Source: Clostridia bacterium (GTDB taxonomy: Bacteria; Bacillota; Clostridia; Oscillospirales; Acutalibacteraceae). Taken from it: a stretch of DNA of 64,000 bases. The stretch is taken from the NCBI GenBank assembly GCA_017430535.1, contig JAFRMR010000027.1:1-64000 (forward strand), given 5' to 3'. This document shows, piece after piece, positions 9,578 to 17,103 of this stretch (position 1 is its first letter; each line of letters begins with the position of its first letter). Made by a program: the position numbers and the translations under genes. Below the pieces are notes generated by a model that worked only from the letters and a program-made list of their open reading frames with translations, had not been told where the DNA came from and made no database searches.

Positions 9578-12286
9578 TCAGCATACGCTTTCAAATTTTG
9601 AGAAGAGCGGGGCGAAGACGCCGAGGATTAAGTCAGTAAACCAGGCCTTGAGTTTATCAAGGAAGCCGTGCTTTACGGTAACCTTTACGGTTTCGCTCTC
9701 GGCAACGGTGCTGCCGCTCGCATCCACTATCTTTGACTGTACGGTGTAATCATCTTCGGGGTTTTCCACCTTGAAGGTCTTGCCTTCGCCGGCCTTTTCG
9801 CCGTTGAGGTACCACTGAACTTTGCCGCCTTCGGGTACACCTTCGGTATCGGCAGTGAAGGTTTTATTCTGCTTGTAGCCCAGGGTTAAAGCATCCTCGC
9901 CTTTGATTGCGATTGCCGCTTTTGCGGCGGGTTTATCCTTCTTTGTTTCGGTGAAGGTGGCGGTGTAGGTGGCATCGCCGGTTACGGGGACTATTTCGGG
10001 GCTCCAGCCCTTGAAGGTGTAGGTGGCTTTATCGGTTGCCGCCTTAACGGGGGTTTCACCCTTATATTCGGGAGTTTCACCGTAAAGAACCTTGGTGCTC
10101 TGGAGCTCGGTGCCGTCCTCATTAACAAATTTTATATTATATTCCTTATCGGTATTTTCAAGTGGATCAACAAGGGCGTAGGGGCTGAAGTGGTCGGTCC
10201 AGACCACGGCAAAGGCCTTTACGGTTTCGCCTTCTGCAGGCTGATAATCCTTATCCACTACCTTTATGAAATTGCCCTGAGCATCATAAAGCTGATATTC
10301 AATGCCTTCCACAAACTCTATGTCATTGCCCTCGGTCAGGCGAAGAACCTGCACCTCGTTCACATCCCAGCCATCGGGGATTTCAAGGAGCAGCCTGACT
10401 TTGCCGCGAAGCTGGCCGGAAATCTGCACTCCGCTGTCATTTATGATTATTACATTGGCCTTATAGGCGTTTTCGGCGGTATATGCGCCGTCATAATCAT
10501 CGCCAAGGTCTTCGGAGATTGATTCAATAACTACCGAATACAGTTCTGCTGCATACAGAGGATCCTGAACAATAACCATTACATCGGTATCGCCGAGCTT
10601 TTGTGAAGAATCCGCCTGCATTGTATCGCCTTCGCTTATATTTGTGCCGTCTGCATATTTTGCCGGGTTGGTGTCATCGGCAAGCACGGGGTATGTATCA
10701 TATTCCACCTCACCGCAGCGGGAGCATTTTTTGCGGGCTTCACCCAGGCTGTCTGCAGTTGCGGCCTGAAGTATCTCCTCCTCACTCCAGTCATGGCCCC
10801 GGGCATCAACAGCCACCTCTCTTACCTGCACCTCAAAAGCGGCGTTTGCAAATGTTGCGGTGTATGTTGCTGTGCCCGCTTCGGTGCAGGTTGCGGTTGT
10901 TGTAACTGCGGCAGTAACGGTTTCTTCTTCCTTATGGGAAGCATCCTTTGTGCACACTCTTGTTGCGGTGCAGGTTGAGTTATCACCGGACCAGGTGTAT
11001 GTGGGCTCGCCCCAGTCGTGGCCGGCGGGCTCCCCGTATGACATTTCTTCTGTCTGAGTTGAGAAGCCCTCCTTTGTAAATGTTGCGGTATATACTGTTT
11101 TGGGAGAATCATAGCAGGTGGCGGGGATCTCCCGAGGTGTGGAGTTAACAGTTTCGCTCACTTCTTTGCCGCAGACGGTGCAGGTGTGCTTTGCGGTACA
11201 GGTTGAGTTATCGGCAGACCAGTCGTATGAAGCCCCGCCGAAGGTGTGGTTTTCTCTGGCGGTGGCTTCATAGCATCTGTCGCAGATCTGCCAGTGCTGA
11301 GATTCGTTTGATTCATAATTATTGCCGAAGCTATGCCCTCCCAGGTTGGGAATGCTTTCGGCATCCGGCGTTGTTTCCGTTGTGCCGTCAGCCTTCAAGT
11401 ATTTGCCGCAATCGTTGCAGTAGTAATATTTATTGTTACCGTCCTCAGTGCAGGTGGCGCCTTTTTCCGGGGTTTCTGTTTTGTTTGTATGAGGGCAGAC
11501 ATACTCGCCAACATTTACCGCGCAGGTATCGGTATAATCCGTGCCCTGAATTGTTGCTGTGATTGTTGCGGTGCCCACACCTGCGGCACTAACGGTTGCA
11601 GTGCCGTCATTATTGCCGCTGACCTCTGCAACGCTCGGATTGTTTGAGTACCAGGTTATGGTGCCGGTTGCGCCGGCCGGCGCAATGGTGGCGGTAAGTG
11701 TCTGAGGAGAATCTCCCTCTGTAAAGTTGATTTCATGCTTATCAAGGGAAACGCCGGTGGGTTCAACCGGCGCAGCCGAAATATAAACGGTTGAGTTGAG
11801 ATTATCAGTGTTTGCGGGAATCTGTTCGGCATCGAGATTGGAAAAAAGGCAGGTTGAGAGTGTTACCGTCTTTTCATTCTCGGCGTCGTCATCAACCGAA
11901 CACCTGAAAGTCATAAGAACGGTGTCATCCGTGCTTGAGTAATCGCCGCCGAAGAACAAAAGCTTCTTTGAGGATTCGGTGAAAGAAATATCGGCGATTT
12001 CGTCGATGTTGAGTGTTTCTTTGATGTTGTCGGCAAGCCGGGCGGATATGAATGTCAACCCCTCGGGTATAACAAGCTTTATTTCCGCCCCCGCAAGATT
12101 CTCTACGGGGCCTATTTTAAGGGTATAGGAGATCTCATCCCCGGGATGCGCCTCGGCTTTATCAGGGGTTACATAAACGGAAACAGGGTTATTATCAGCA
12201 AATGCGGTGGTTGCTCCCACGGCAACTGCCCCCATAAGGAGCAGGAGGGAGAGGAGAAGGGAAATGAATCTTTTTGTGTTTTTCAT
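9578..12286 (-). CDS. Large secreted cohesin-like/Big_2/Cys-motif repeat protein with 'FAPLFSKF' tail
   Basis: 902 residues. Signal peptide 1-31. Residues about 34-170 resemble a cohesin-type beta-sandwich (SVYVTPDKAEAHPGDEISYT, AGAEIKLVIPEGLTF). A Big_2 Ig domain (about 175-255: PTGVSLDKHEINFTEGDS) follows, then at about 258-530 a series of Cys-pair repeats (CPHTNKTE, YYCNDCGKYL, CDRCYEA, CTVCGKEV, CSRCGEVEYD) with GH.W/GHSF motifs. Next come a region reminiscent of surface-protein spacer domains, an InlB-like repeat (YTFKGWSPEIVPVTGDATYT) and a C-terminal Ig-like domain plus tail (AWFTDLILG, FAPLFSKFESVC), homologous to the end of the protein at 6377-7261. Probably an adhesin or cell-surface scaffold; no catalytic domain is visible. 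No LPXTG. Confidence 0.8.
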   Translation of the reverse strand: MKNTKRFISLLLSLLLLMGAVAVGATTAFADNNPVSVYVTPDKAEAHPGDEISYTLKIGPVENLAGAEIKLVIPEGLTFISARLADNIKETLNIDEIADISFTESSKKLLFFGGDYSSTDDTVLMTFRCSVDDDAENEKTVTLSTCLFSNLDAEQIPANTDNLNSTVYISAAPVEPTGVSLDKHEINFTEGDSPQTLTATIAPAGATGTITWYSNNPSVAEVSGNNDGTATVSAAGVGTATITATIQGTDYTDTCAVNVGEYVCPHTNKTETPEKGATCTEDGNNKYYYCNDCGKYLKADGTTETTPDAESIPNLGGHSFGNNYESNESQHWQICDRCYEATARENHTFGGASYDWSADNSTCTAKHTCTVCGKEVSETVNSTPREIPATCYDSPKTVYTATFTKEGFSTQTEEMSYGEPAGHDWGEPTYTWSGDNSTCTATRVCTKDASHKEEETVTAAVTTTATCTEAGTATYTATFANAAFEVQVREVAVDARGHDWSEEEILQAATADSLGEARKKCSRCGEVEYDTYPVLADDTNPAKYADGTNISEGDTMQADSSQKLGDTDVMVIVQDPLYAAELYSVVIESISEDLGDDYDGAYTAENAYKANVIIINDSGVQISGQLRGKVRLLLEIPDGWDVNEVQVLRLTEGNDIEFVEGIEYQLYDAQGNFIKVVDKDYQPAEGETVKAFAVVWTDHFSPYALVDPLENTDKEYNIKFVNEDGTELQSTKVLYGETPEYKGETPVKAATDKATYTFKGWSPEIVPVTGDATYTATFTETKKDKPAAKAAIAIKGEDALTLGYKQNKTFTADTEGVPEGGKVQWYLNGEKAGEGKTFKVENPEDDYTVQSKIVDASGSTVAESETVKVTVKHGFLDKLKAWFTDLILGVFAPLFSKFESVC

Positions 12287-12308
12287 AAAATAAATCCTCC
12301 GTTAGTTC

Positions 12309-12343
12309 AATGCGCAATTCGCAATGCGCAATTCGCAATTGCG
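12309..12343. repeat. 7-bp tandem tract (AATGCGC/AATTCGC)
   Basis: Alternating heptads AATGCGC, AATTCGC, AATGCGC, AATTCGC, AATTGCG in the 5' upstream region of the large surface-protein gene. A short relative (AATTGCG twice) lies at about 62391-62404. Confidence 0.6.
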
Positions 12344-12403
12344 GGTCGCTTGCGCTCCATTGTATGATTTATAACTGCTTTTCAATATTTTGTGTTAGAT
12401 GAT

Positions 12404-12625
12404 TTGACCTGCGGTCATGATTTGGCTTCGCCGTGAATTGCCTGCAGCATGATTTGAATTGCGCCGCAATTCATTAAGGATGCTTGCGCATTTTATATAA
12501 TCGGAACGAAGTGACCGTTTACATTTTGCAAAGCAAAATATATCGCATTGCGTAAGCAATATATCGCATCGGCTATGCCGATATATCGCACCGACAAAGT
12601 CGGTATATCATTGCCCGCAGGGCTT
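12404..12625. repeat. Hairpin array A, spacer type ATATCGC
   Basis: Run of perfect small palindromes: TGACC-TGC-GGTCA, TGAATTGC-GCC-GCAATTCA, ATTTTGC-AAA-GCAAAAT (12523-12539), ATTGC-GTAA-GCAAT (12547-12560), ATCGGC-TAT-GCCGAT (12568-12582), ACCGAC-AAA-GTCGGT (12590-12604), then GCCC-GCA-GGGC. The last units are separated by ATATCGC. Homologous to array B (12836-13210) and lying directly downstream of the small peptide gene. No protein coding seen. Confidence 0.75.
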
Positions 12626-12626
12626 C

Positions 12627-12716
12627 TTATCTGTTGAATAAGAAAAACAGGATGCTCACAAAAAATGAGCCCACTACATCAAAAAAGCCGTCAAATGCGG
12701 TAAAGATAAAATCCAT
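12627..12716 (-). CDS. 29-residue hydrophobic aromatic small protein
   Basis: A small ORF with a perfect Shine-Dalgarno (AGGAGG, 12724-12729) 7 nt before its ATG and a plausible promoter (12760-12789). The product starts MDFIFTAFDGFFD and ends ILFFLFNR: nearly all hydrophobic with many Phe, two acidic residues near the start and an Arg at the end. It should insert into or lie on the membrane. Composition resembles the C-terminal tails of the nearby secreted proteins (for instance LTAFFHSILYLFAHLF). Function unknown: a membrane regulator, toxin-like peptide or tail partner are guesses. It lies between two homologous hairpin arrays. The strong ribosome site makes chance unlikely but expression is unproven. 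Confidence 0.6.
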   Translation of the reverse strand: MDFIFTAFDGFFDVVGSFFVSILFFLFNR

Positions 12717-12759
12717 ATATCTGCCTCCTTTTAAATTTGCCGCAAAATTTTACAGAAAT

Positions 12760-12789
12760 ATTTTAACATAGCGTTATGGTAAATTACAA
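12760..12789 (-). promoter_or_regulatory. Promoter of the 29-residue peptide
   Basis: Minus strand TTGTAA (12784-12789), 18-bp spacer, TAAAAT (12760-12765). The adjoining upstream sequence (CAACTGTTTTTTAAAGG on the plus strand) is shared with the promoter at 9374-9403. Confidence 0.5.
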
Positions 12790-12835
12790 CTGTTTTTTAA
12801 AGGAAAAGTGTGGATGTCGATATGCCTTGCGGCTC

Positions 12836-13210
12836 GATATATCGGCAAGGCCGATTCGATATGTTACCCCCGGTAACTCGATATATTTTGCATCGGCAAA
12901 ATGTAAAGGATGCTGACGCATTTTGTATTAGATGATTTGACCTGCGGTCATGAATTGGCTTCGCCGTGAATTGCCTGCGGCATGATTTGAATTGCATTGC
13001 AATTCATCAAGGAGCGCAAAGCGCTGATTATATCGTAGGGGCGGATATCATCCGCCCGCAACAAGGATATGCGCAAGCATAATATAAAGGAGCAACGCGA
13101 CCCGCAACATTTTGCAGGGCAAAATATATCGCATTGCGTAAGCAATATATCGCATCGGCTGTACCGATATATCGCACCGGCAAAGCCGGTATATCGCTGC
13201 CCGCAGGGCA
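12836..13210. repeat. Hairpin array B, spacer type ATATCGC
   Basis: Related to array A. Units include ATCGGC-AAG-GCCGAT, GTTACC-CCC-GGTAAC, TGACC-TGC-GGTCA, TGAATTGC-ATT-GCAATTCA, AGCGC-AAA-GCGCT, ATTTTGC-AGG-GCAAAAT (13109-13125), ATTGC-GTAA-GCAAT, ATCGGCTGTACCGAT (13154-13168) and ACCGGC-AAA-GCCGGT (13176-13190). Against array A the last stem has a compensatory A-T to G-C change. It also contains RAYT palindrome copy 3 (13034-13058). No gene. Confidence 0.75.
13034..13058 (+). repeat. RAYT-type palindrome (copy 3)
   Basis: Identical to 6218-6242 over 25 bp, and the following bases (CA, then AGGATATGCG, then AGCAT) continue the similarity. It sits inside hairpin array B. Confidence 0.75.
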
Positions 13211-13282
13211 ACTTTCCTTCGGTTAAATTCACCTAAAATCCTGCCCGTTTCTTGATACTTTTCCCGAAAAAATCCCCGCCCC

Positions 13283-13311
13283 TTGCTAATTAAATAGATA
13301 AGTGCTATATT
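13283..13311 (+). promoter_or_regulatory. rmuC promoter
   Basis: TTGCTA (13283-13288), 17-bp spacer, TATATT (13306-13311), about 30 bp before the TTG start. Confidence 0.55.
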
Positions 13312-13342
13312 ATTTTTATATTTTAATATGGAGGATTATGCC

Positions 13343-14665
13343 TTGGAGAAGTACCTTATCCCCGCCGCTCTCCTCTTGGGCGCCGCCCTTCTCATTGTGC
13401 TTATAATCCTTGCCGCCCGGGCCCTTGCCTCCGGCAGAAAAACGGATGAACGGTTACGGGAGCTTTCCGGCAGGATTGATTCCGAATTTGAGCGGGCCCG
13501 GCGTGAAAATTACTCCGCCCAGAAGGATATGCGGGAGGAAACCGCCAGAGCCCTTGGTGAGATGAACGGCAGGATTGAGCAGCTGCGGCTTGAGAATAAA
13601 GATAACAGCCGCCGCACGGAGCAGGAGATTGCCAGGTCCCTTGGTGAAATAAGGGATAAAAACGAGGAGCAGAGCGAAAAGCAGACCCGCCGCCTGAACG
13701 AGGCCGTGGATAAAATGCGGGAAAGCAACGAAAAAAAGCTGGAGGAAATGCGGAATACCGTGGATGAAAAGCTGACCTCCACCCTTTCAACCCGCCTTGA
13801 TTCCTCATTCAAAACCGTTTCGGAGCGGCTGGAGAGCGTGTATAAATCCCTGGGCGAAATGAAGGAGCTCTCCTCCGGGGTTACGGATAATGTAACGGCC
13901 CTTAACCGGGTGCTTACCAATGTTAAGGCCAGAGGCACCTGGGCGGAGGTACAGCTGGGGGCTCTGCTGGACCAGACCCTGCCCGGCATGTACGAAACAA
14001 ACTTTGCCTGCGTGCCCGGCTCCAAAGACAGGGTTGAGTTCGCGGTAAAAATCCCCACGGAAAACGGGGACCCCTCTTACCTGCCCATAGATTCAAAATT
14101 CCCCTTAGAGGATTATGTGCGGCTGTGCGATGCCGCGGATGCGGGCAACCCGGAGGCCCTTGAGGCCGCCCGCAAGGCCCTTGAGGCCCGGGTTCTGAAC
14201 GAGGCGAAGATGATAACAAAATATATCAATGTGCCCGTTACCACCCCCTTCGCCATAATGTACCTTGCAACAGAAGGGCTCTATGCCGAGATAACCTCAT
14301 CCAAAACCGGGGTTGCGGAAAAGGTGCAGAGCGAAATGAACATAATGATTGCCGGCCCCTCCACCATAACGGCCCTGCTCAACTCCCTTTCACTGGGCTT
14401 CAGGGCTGTGGCGGTGAATAAAAAGGCAAACGAGGTCCGCCTGCTTCTGGGCGCGGCAAAGCAGCAGTACGAAAAATTCGGCCTGCTTATAGAGAAAGCC
14501 CGCAAAAAGGTTGAGGAGGCGGGCAGCGCCCTGGATGAAGCGGATAAACGGAACAACCTTATCCGCAAAAAGCTGGGGGGCGTTGAAACCGGGGATGAAA
14601 ACCCGGATGAACTTTTGGGAATTACCGATAACACATATACACAACTCAAGGAGGATGAAAAATGA
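13343..14665 (+). CDS. rmuC: DNA recombination protein RmuC
   Basis: About 440 residues. RmuC is a predicted nuclease-like protein that limits inversion and recombination at short inverted repeats in E. coli. N-terminal membrane anchor (about 5-27), then a long coiled coil (about 35-175, many Glu/Lys/Arg), then the RmuC domain (about 200-400: KARGTWAEVQLGALLDQTLP, PIDSKFPLEDY). An ATG at 13328 is in frame, but GGAGG at 13330-13334 sits 8 nt before the TTG at 13343 while nothing precedes the ATG, so TTG is preferred. The stop overlaps the GH3 start (ATGA), indicating co-translation. Its presence beside inverted-repeat arrays is notable but may be coincidence. Confidence 0.93.
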   Translation: MEKYLIPAALLLGAALLIVLIILAARALASGRKTDERLRELSGRIDSEFERARRENYSAQKDMREETARALGEMNGRIEQLRLENKDNSRRTEQEIARSLGEIRDKNEEQSEKQTRRLNEAVDKMRESNEKKLEEMRNTVDEKLTSTLSTRLDSSFKTVSERLESVYKSLGEMKELSSGVTDNVTALNRVLTNVKARGTWAEVQLGALLDQTLPGMYETNFACVPGSKDRVEFAVKIPTENGDPSYLPIDSKFPLEDYVRLCDAADAGNPEALEAARKALEARVLNEAKMITKYINVPVTTPFAIMYLATEGLYAEITSSKTGVAEKVQSEMNIMIAGPSTITALLNSLSLGFRAVAVNKKANEVRLLLGAAKQQYEKFGLLIEKARKKVEEAGSALDEADKRNNLIRKKLGGVETGDENPDELLGITDNTYTQLKEDEK

Positions 14666-17082
14666 AAAAACCCGAAGAAATACTGGCTCAGATGACTCTG
14701 GAAGAAAAGGCCGCCCTTTGCGACGGCAAGGATTTCTGGCACCTCAAGGGCTTTGAAAACTACGGCGTGCCCTCAATTATGGTGTGCGACGGCCCTCACG
14801 GACTGCGCAAAAAGGACTATGACAAAACCGGCTCCAGCTTAAACAACTCCGTGCCCTCTATCTGCTACCCCACCGCAGCGGCCACCGCCGCCTCCTGGGA
14901 CCCGGATATGATTAAAGAGATGGGCGTTGCTCTGGGCAAAAAGTGCCTTAAAGAGCAGGTAGGCGTGCTGCTGGGCCCCGGTATCAATATGAAGAGAAGC
15001 CCCCTGTGCGGCAGAAACTTTGAGTATTTTTCGGAGGACCCAGTGCTTGCCGGCGAAATGGCCGCCGGCCTTATTGACGGCGTGCAGAGCATGGGCGTAG
15101 GCACATCCCTTAAGCATTTTTGCGTAAACAGCCAGGAAACCCGCAGAATGACCGTAAGCGAGGTTGTGGATGAAAGAGCCCTCAGGGAAATCTACCTGCG
15201 TGGTTTTGAAATAGCAGTCAAAAAATCCCAGCCCTGGACCGTAATGAATTCCTATAACAGAATCAACGGCATCCACGGCTCCGAGAATAAACACACCCAG
15301 TGGGAAATCCTCAGGGAGGACTGGGGCTTTGAAGGCGCGGTTGTAAGCGACTGGGGCGCCGTAAATGACAGAGTTGAAGGCCTTAAAGCCGGCAACGATA
15401 TTGAGATGCCCTCCTCCTGCGGCTCAGGCACTGAGAAGATTATTGCCGCCGTTAAGGACGGCTCCCTTGATGAAAAGGTGCTGGATGAGAGAGCCCTCAC
15501 CATCCTTAAGCTTATTGAAAAGGCCGCCGCAGGCGCAAAAGAAAACTATGAGTATAACGATGCGGACGACCAGCCCCTTGCAAGGGCCATAGCAGGCAAG
15601 TGCATGGTGCTGCTCAAGAATGAAGGCGGCATACTGCCCCTTGCAAAGGATAAGAAAATTGCGGTTATCGGCGATATGGCAAAGAACCCCAGGTATCAGG
15701 GCGCCGGTTCATCCCAGATTAACCCCACAAAAATCGACAACGCTTTTGATGAGCTGCAGGCAATGGGCTACAATGTGGAATATGCCCAGGGCTATGAGCG
15801 CTCAATCAAAAAAGAGAAGAAGAATCCTCCCCTTATCAAGGCCGCGGCTGAGCTTGCGGCAAAGTGCGATATAGCTGTGGTGTTTGCAGGGCTTACGGAT
15901 GACTTTGAATCCGAGGGCTTTGACAGGCAGCATATGAGAATGCCGGATTCACACAACACCCTTATTGATGAGGTTGTGAAGGCCAACCCCAACACCGTGG
16001 TAGTGCTGGCAGGGGGCTCACCGGTTGAGATGCCCTGGAATGACAGCGTTAAAGCAATCCTTAACTCTTACCTTGGCGGCCAGGCCGGGGGCGGAGCCGT
16101 TGCGGATATACTCAGCGGCGCAGTGAACCCCTCCGGCAAGCTCCCCGAAACATATCCCATTGCTTACGAGGATACACCTGCCTATAACTTCTACCCCGGC
16201 AACCCCGCAACGGTTGAGCACAGGGAGAGCATTTATATCGGCTACAGGTATTATGAAAAGGCAAACAAGGCCGTAAGGTACCCCTTCGGCTTCGGCCTTT
16301 CATACACAAGCTTTGATTATTCGGATATATCCCTTGATAAATCCGAAATGGATGAAAACGATAAGCTCACCGTTACTTTCAAGGTAAAGAATACCGGCGA
16401 TGCAGCCGGCTACGAAACAGCCCAGCTTTATGTGGCGGATAAAGAGAGCACAATATTCCGCCCGGTTAAAGAACTGAAGGCCTTCAAGAAGGTATGGCTG
16501 GAGAGCGGCGAAGAGAAAGAGATTACCCTTGAGCTCTGCAGGCGTGCTTTCGCCTTCTGGAATGTTAAAACAAACAGCTGGTGCGTTGAAAGCGGAGATT
16601 TTGATATACTCGTAGGCGCATCCTCTGCGGATATCCGCCTTACCGCAACAGTCAAGGTAAACGCCGCGGCGGCTGAAATACCCGATTACTCCGCAACAGC
16701 CCCCGCCTACTACACCGGGGATATTCAGAATGTAAGCGACGAGCAGTTTGTGGCTGTTTACGGCAGCGAGCTGCCTGCAACGGACTACGCCCCCGACGCT
16801 CCCATCACCATTGCGGACAGCTTTGAGAGCGCCGTAAGAACAAAGAACGGCAAAAAGATGTTTAACCTGCTTGCCAAGTTTGTGCCCGAAGGCTTTGCCC
16901 AGGCAATCGCCTTCCAGGTGCCCTTCCGTGATTTTATCAGCATGAGCGGCGGCGTATTCAGCGAAAGAATGGCAGAAGGCCTGTGCATGCTGCTTAACGG
17001 CAAAAAGGGCGGCGTAAGGCAGATGATAAGCTGCATACCCAAGGCAATAAAGGGCGTAGGCCCCCTGCTTAAGCAAATCTGA
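14662..17082 (+). CDS. Glycoside hydrolase family 3 beta-glucosidase
   Basis: 806 residues, cytoplasmic (no signal peptide). Releases beta-linked glucose or related sugars from short oligosaccharides. GH3 N-terminal TIM barrel (about 1-290) with substrate motif KHFCVN and nucleophile Asp230 in AVVSDWGAV; GH3 C-terminal alpha/beta sandwich (about 305-510: GAGSSQINPTK, LTDDFESEGFDRQHM, LNSYLGGQAGG) and an Fn3-like domain (about 560-650). The last about 95 residues (after YAPDAPITI) form an extra helical extension not usual for the family. GGAGG lies before the ATG. Its start overlaps the rmuC stop; a secreted phosphoesterase follows 21 bp later. Confidence 0.93.
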   Translation: MKKPEEILAQMTLEEKAALCDGKDFWHLKGFENYGVPSIMVCDGPHGLRKKDYDKTGSSLNNSVPSICYPTAAATAASWDPDMIKEMGVALGKKCLKEQVGVLLGPGINMKRSPLCGRNFEYFSEDPVLAGEMAAGLIDGVQSMGVGTSLKHFCVNSQETRRMTVSEVVDERALREIYLRGFEIAVKKSQPWTVMNSYNRINGIHGSENKHTQWEILREDWGFEGAVVSDWGAVNDRVEGLKAGNDIEMPSSCGSGTEKIIAAVKDGSLDEKVLDERALTILKLIEKAAAGAKENYEYNDADDQPLARAIAGKCMVLLKNEGGILPLAKDKKIAVIGDMAKNPRYQGAGSSQINPTKIDNAFDELQAMGYNVEYAQGYERSIKKEKKNPPLIKAAAELAAKCDIAVVFAGLTDDFESEGFDRQHMRMPDSHNTLIDEVVKANPNTVVVLAGGSPVEMPWNDSVKAILNSYLGGQAGGGAVADILSGAVNPSGKLPETYPIAYEDTPAYNFYPGNPATVEHRESIYIGYRYYEKANKAVRYPFGFGLSYTSFDYSDISLDKSEMDENDKLTVTFKVKNTGDAAGYETAQLYVADKESTIFRPVKELKAFKKVWLESGEEKEITLELCRRAFAFWNVKTNSWCVESGDFDILVGASSADIRLTATVKVNAAAAEIPDYSATAPAYYTGDIQNVSDEQFVAVYGSELPATDYAPDAPITIADSFESAVRTKNGKKMFNLLAKFVPEGFAQAIAFQVPFRDFISMSGGVFSERMAEGLCMLLNGKKGGVRQMISCIPKAIKGVGPLLKQI

Positions 17083-17103
17083 TTATTTCACCGGAGAAAC
17101 AAA

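Noticed and set aside
12404-13210. CRISPR array
   Set aside because: Units are short palindromes with constant 7-bp linkers, not 25-40 bp direct repeats with unique spacers, and no cas genes are present.
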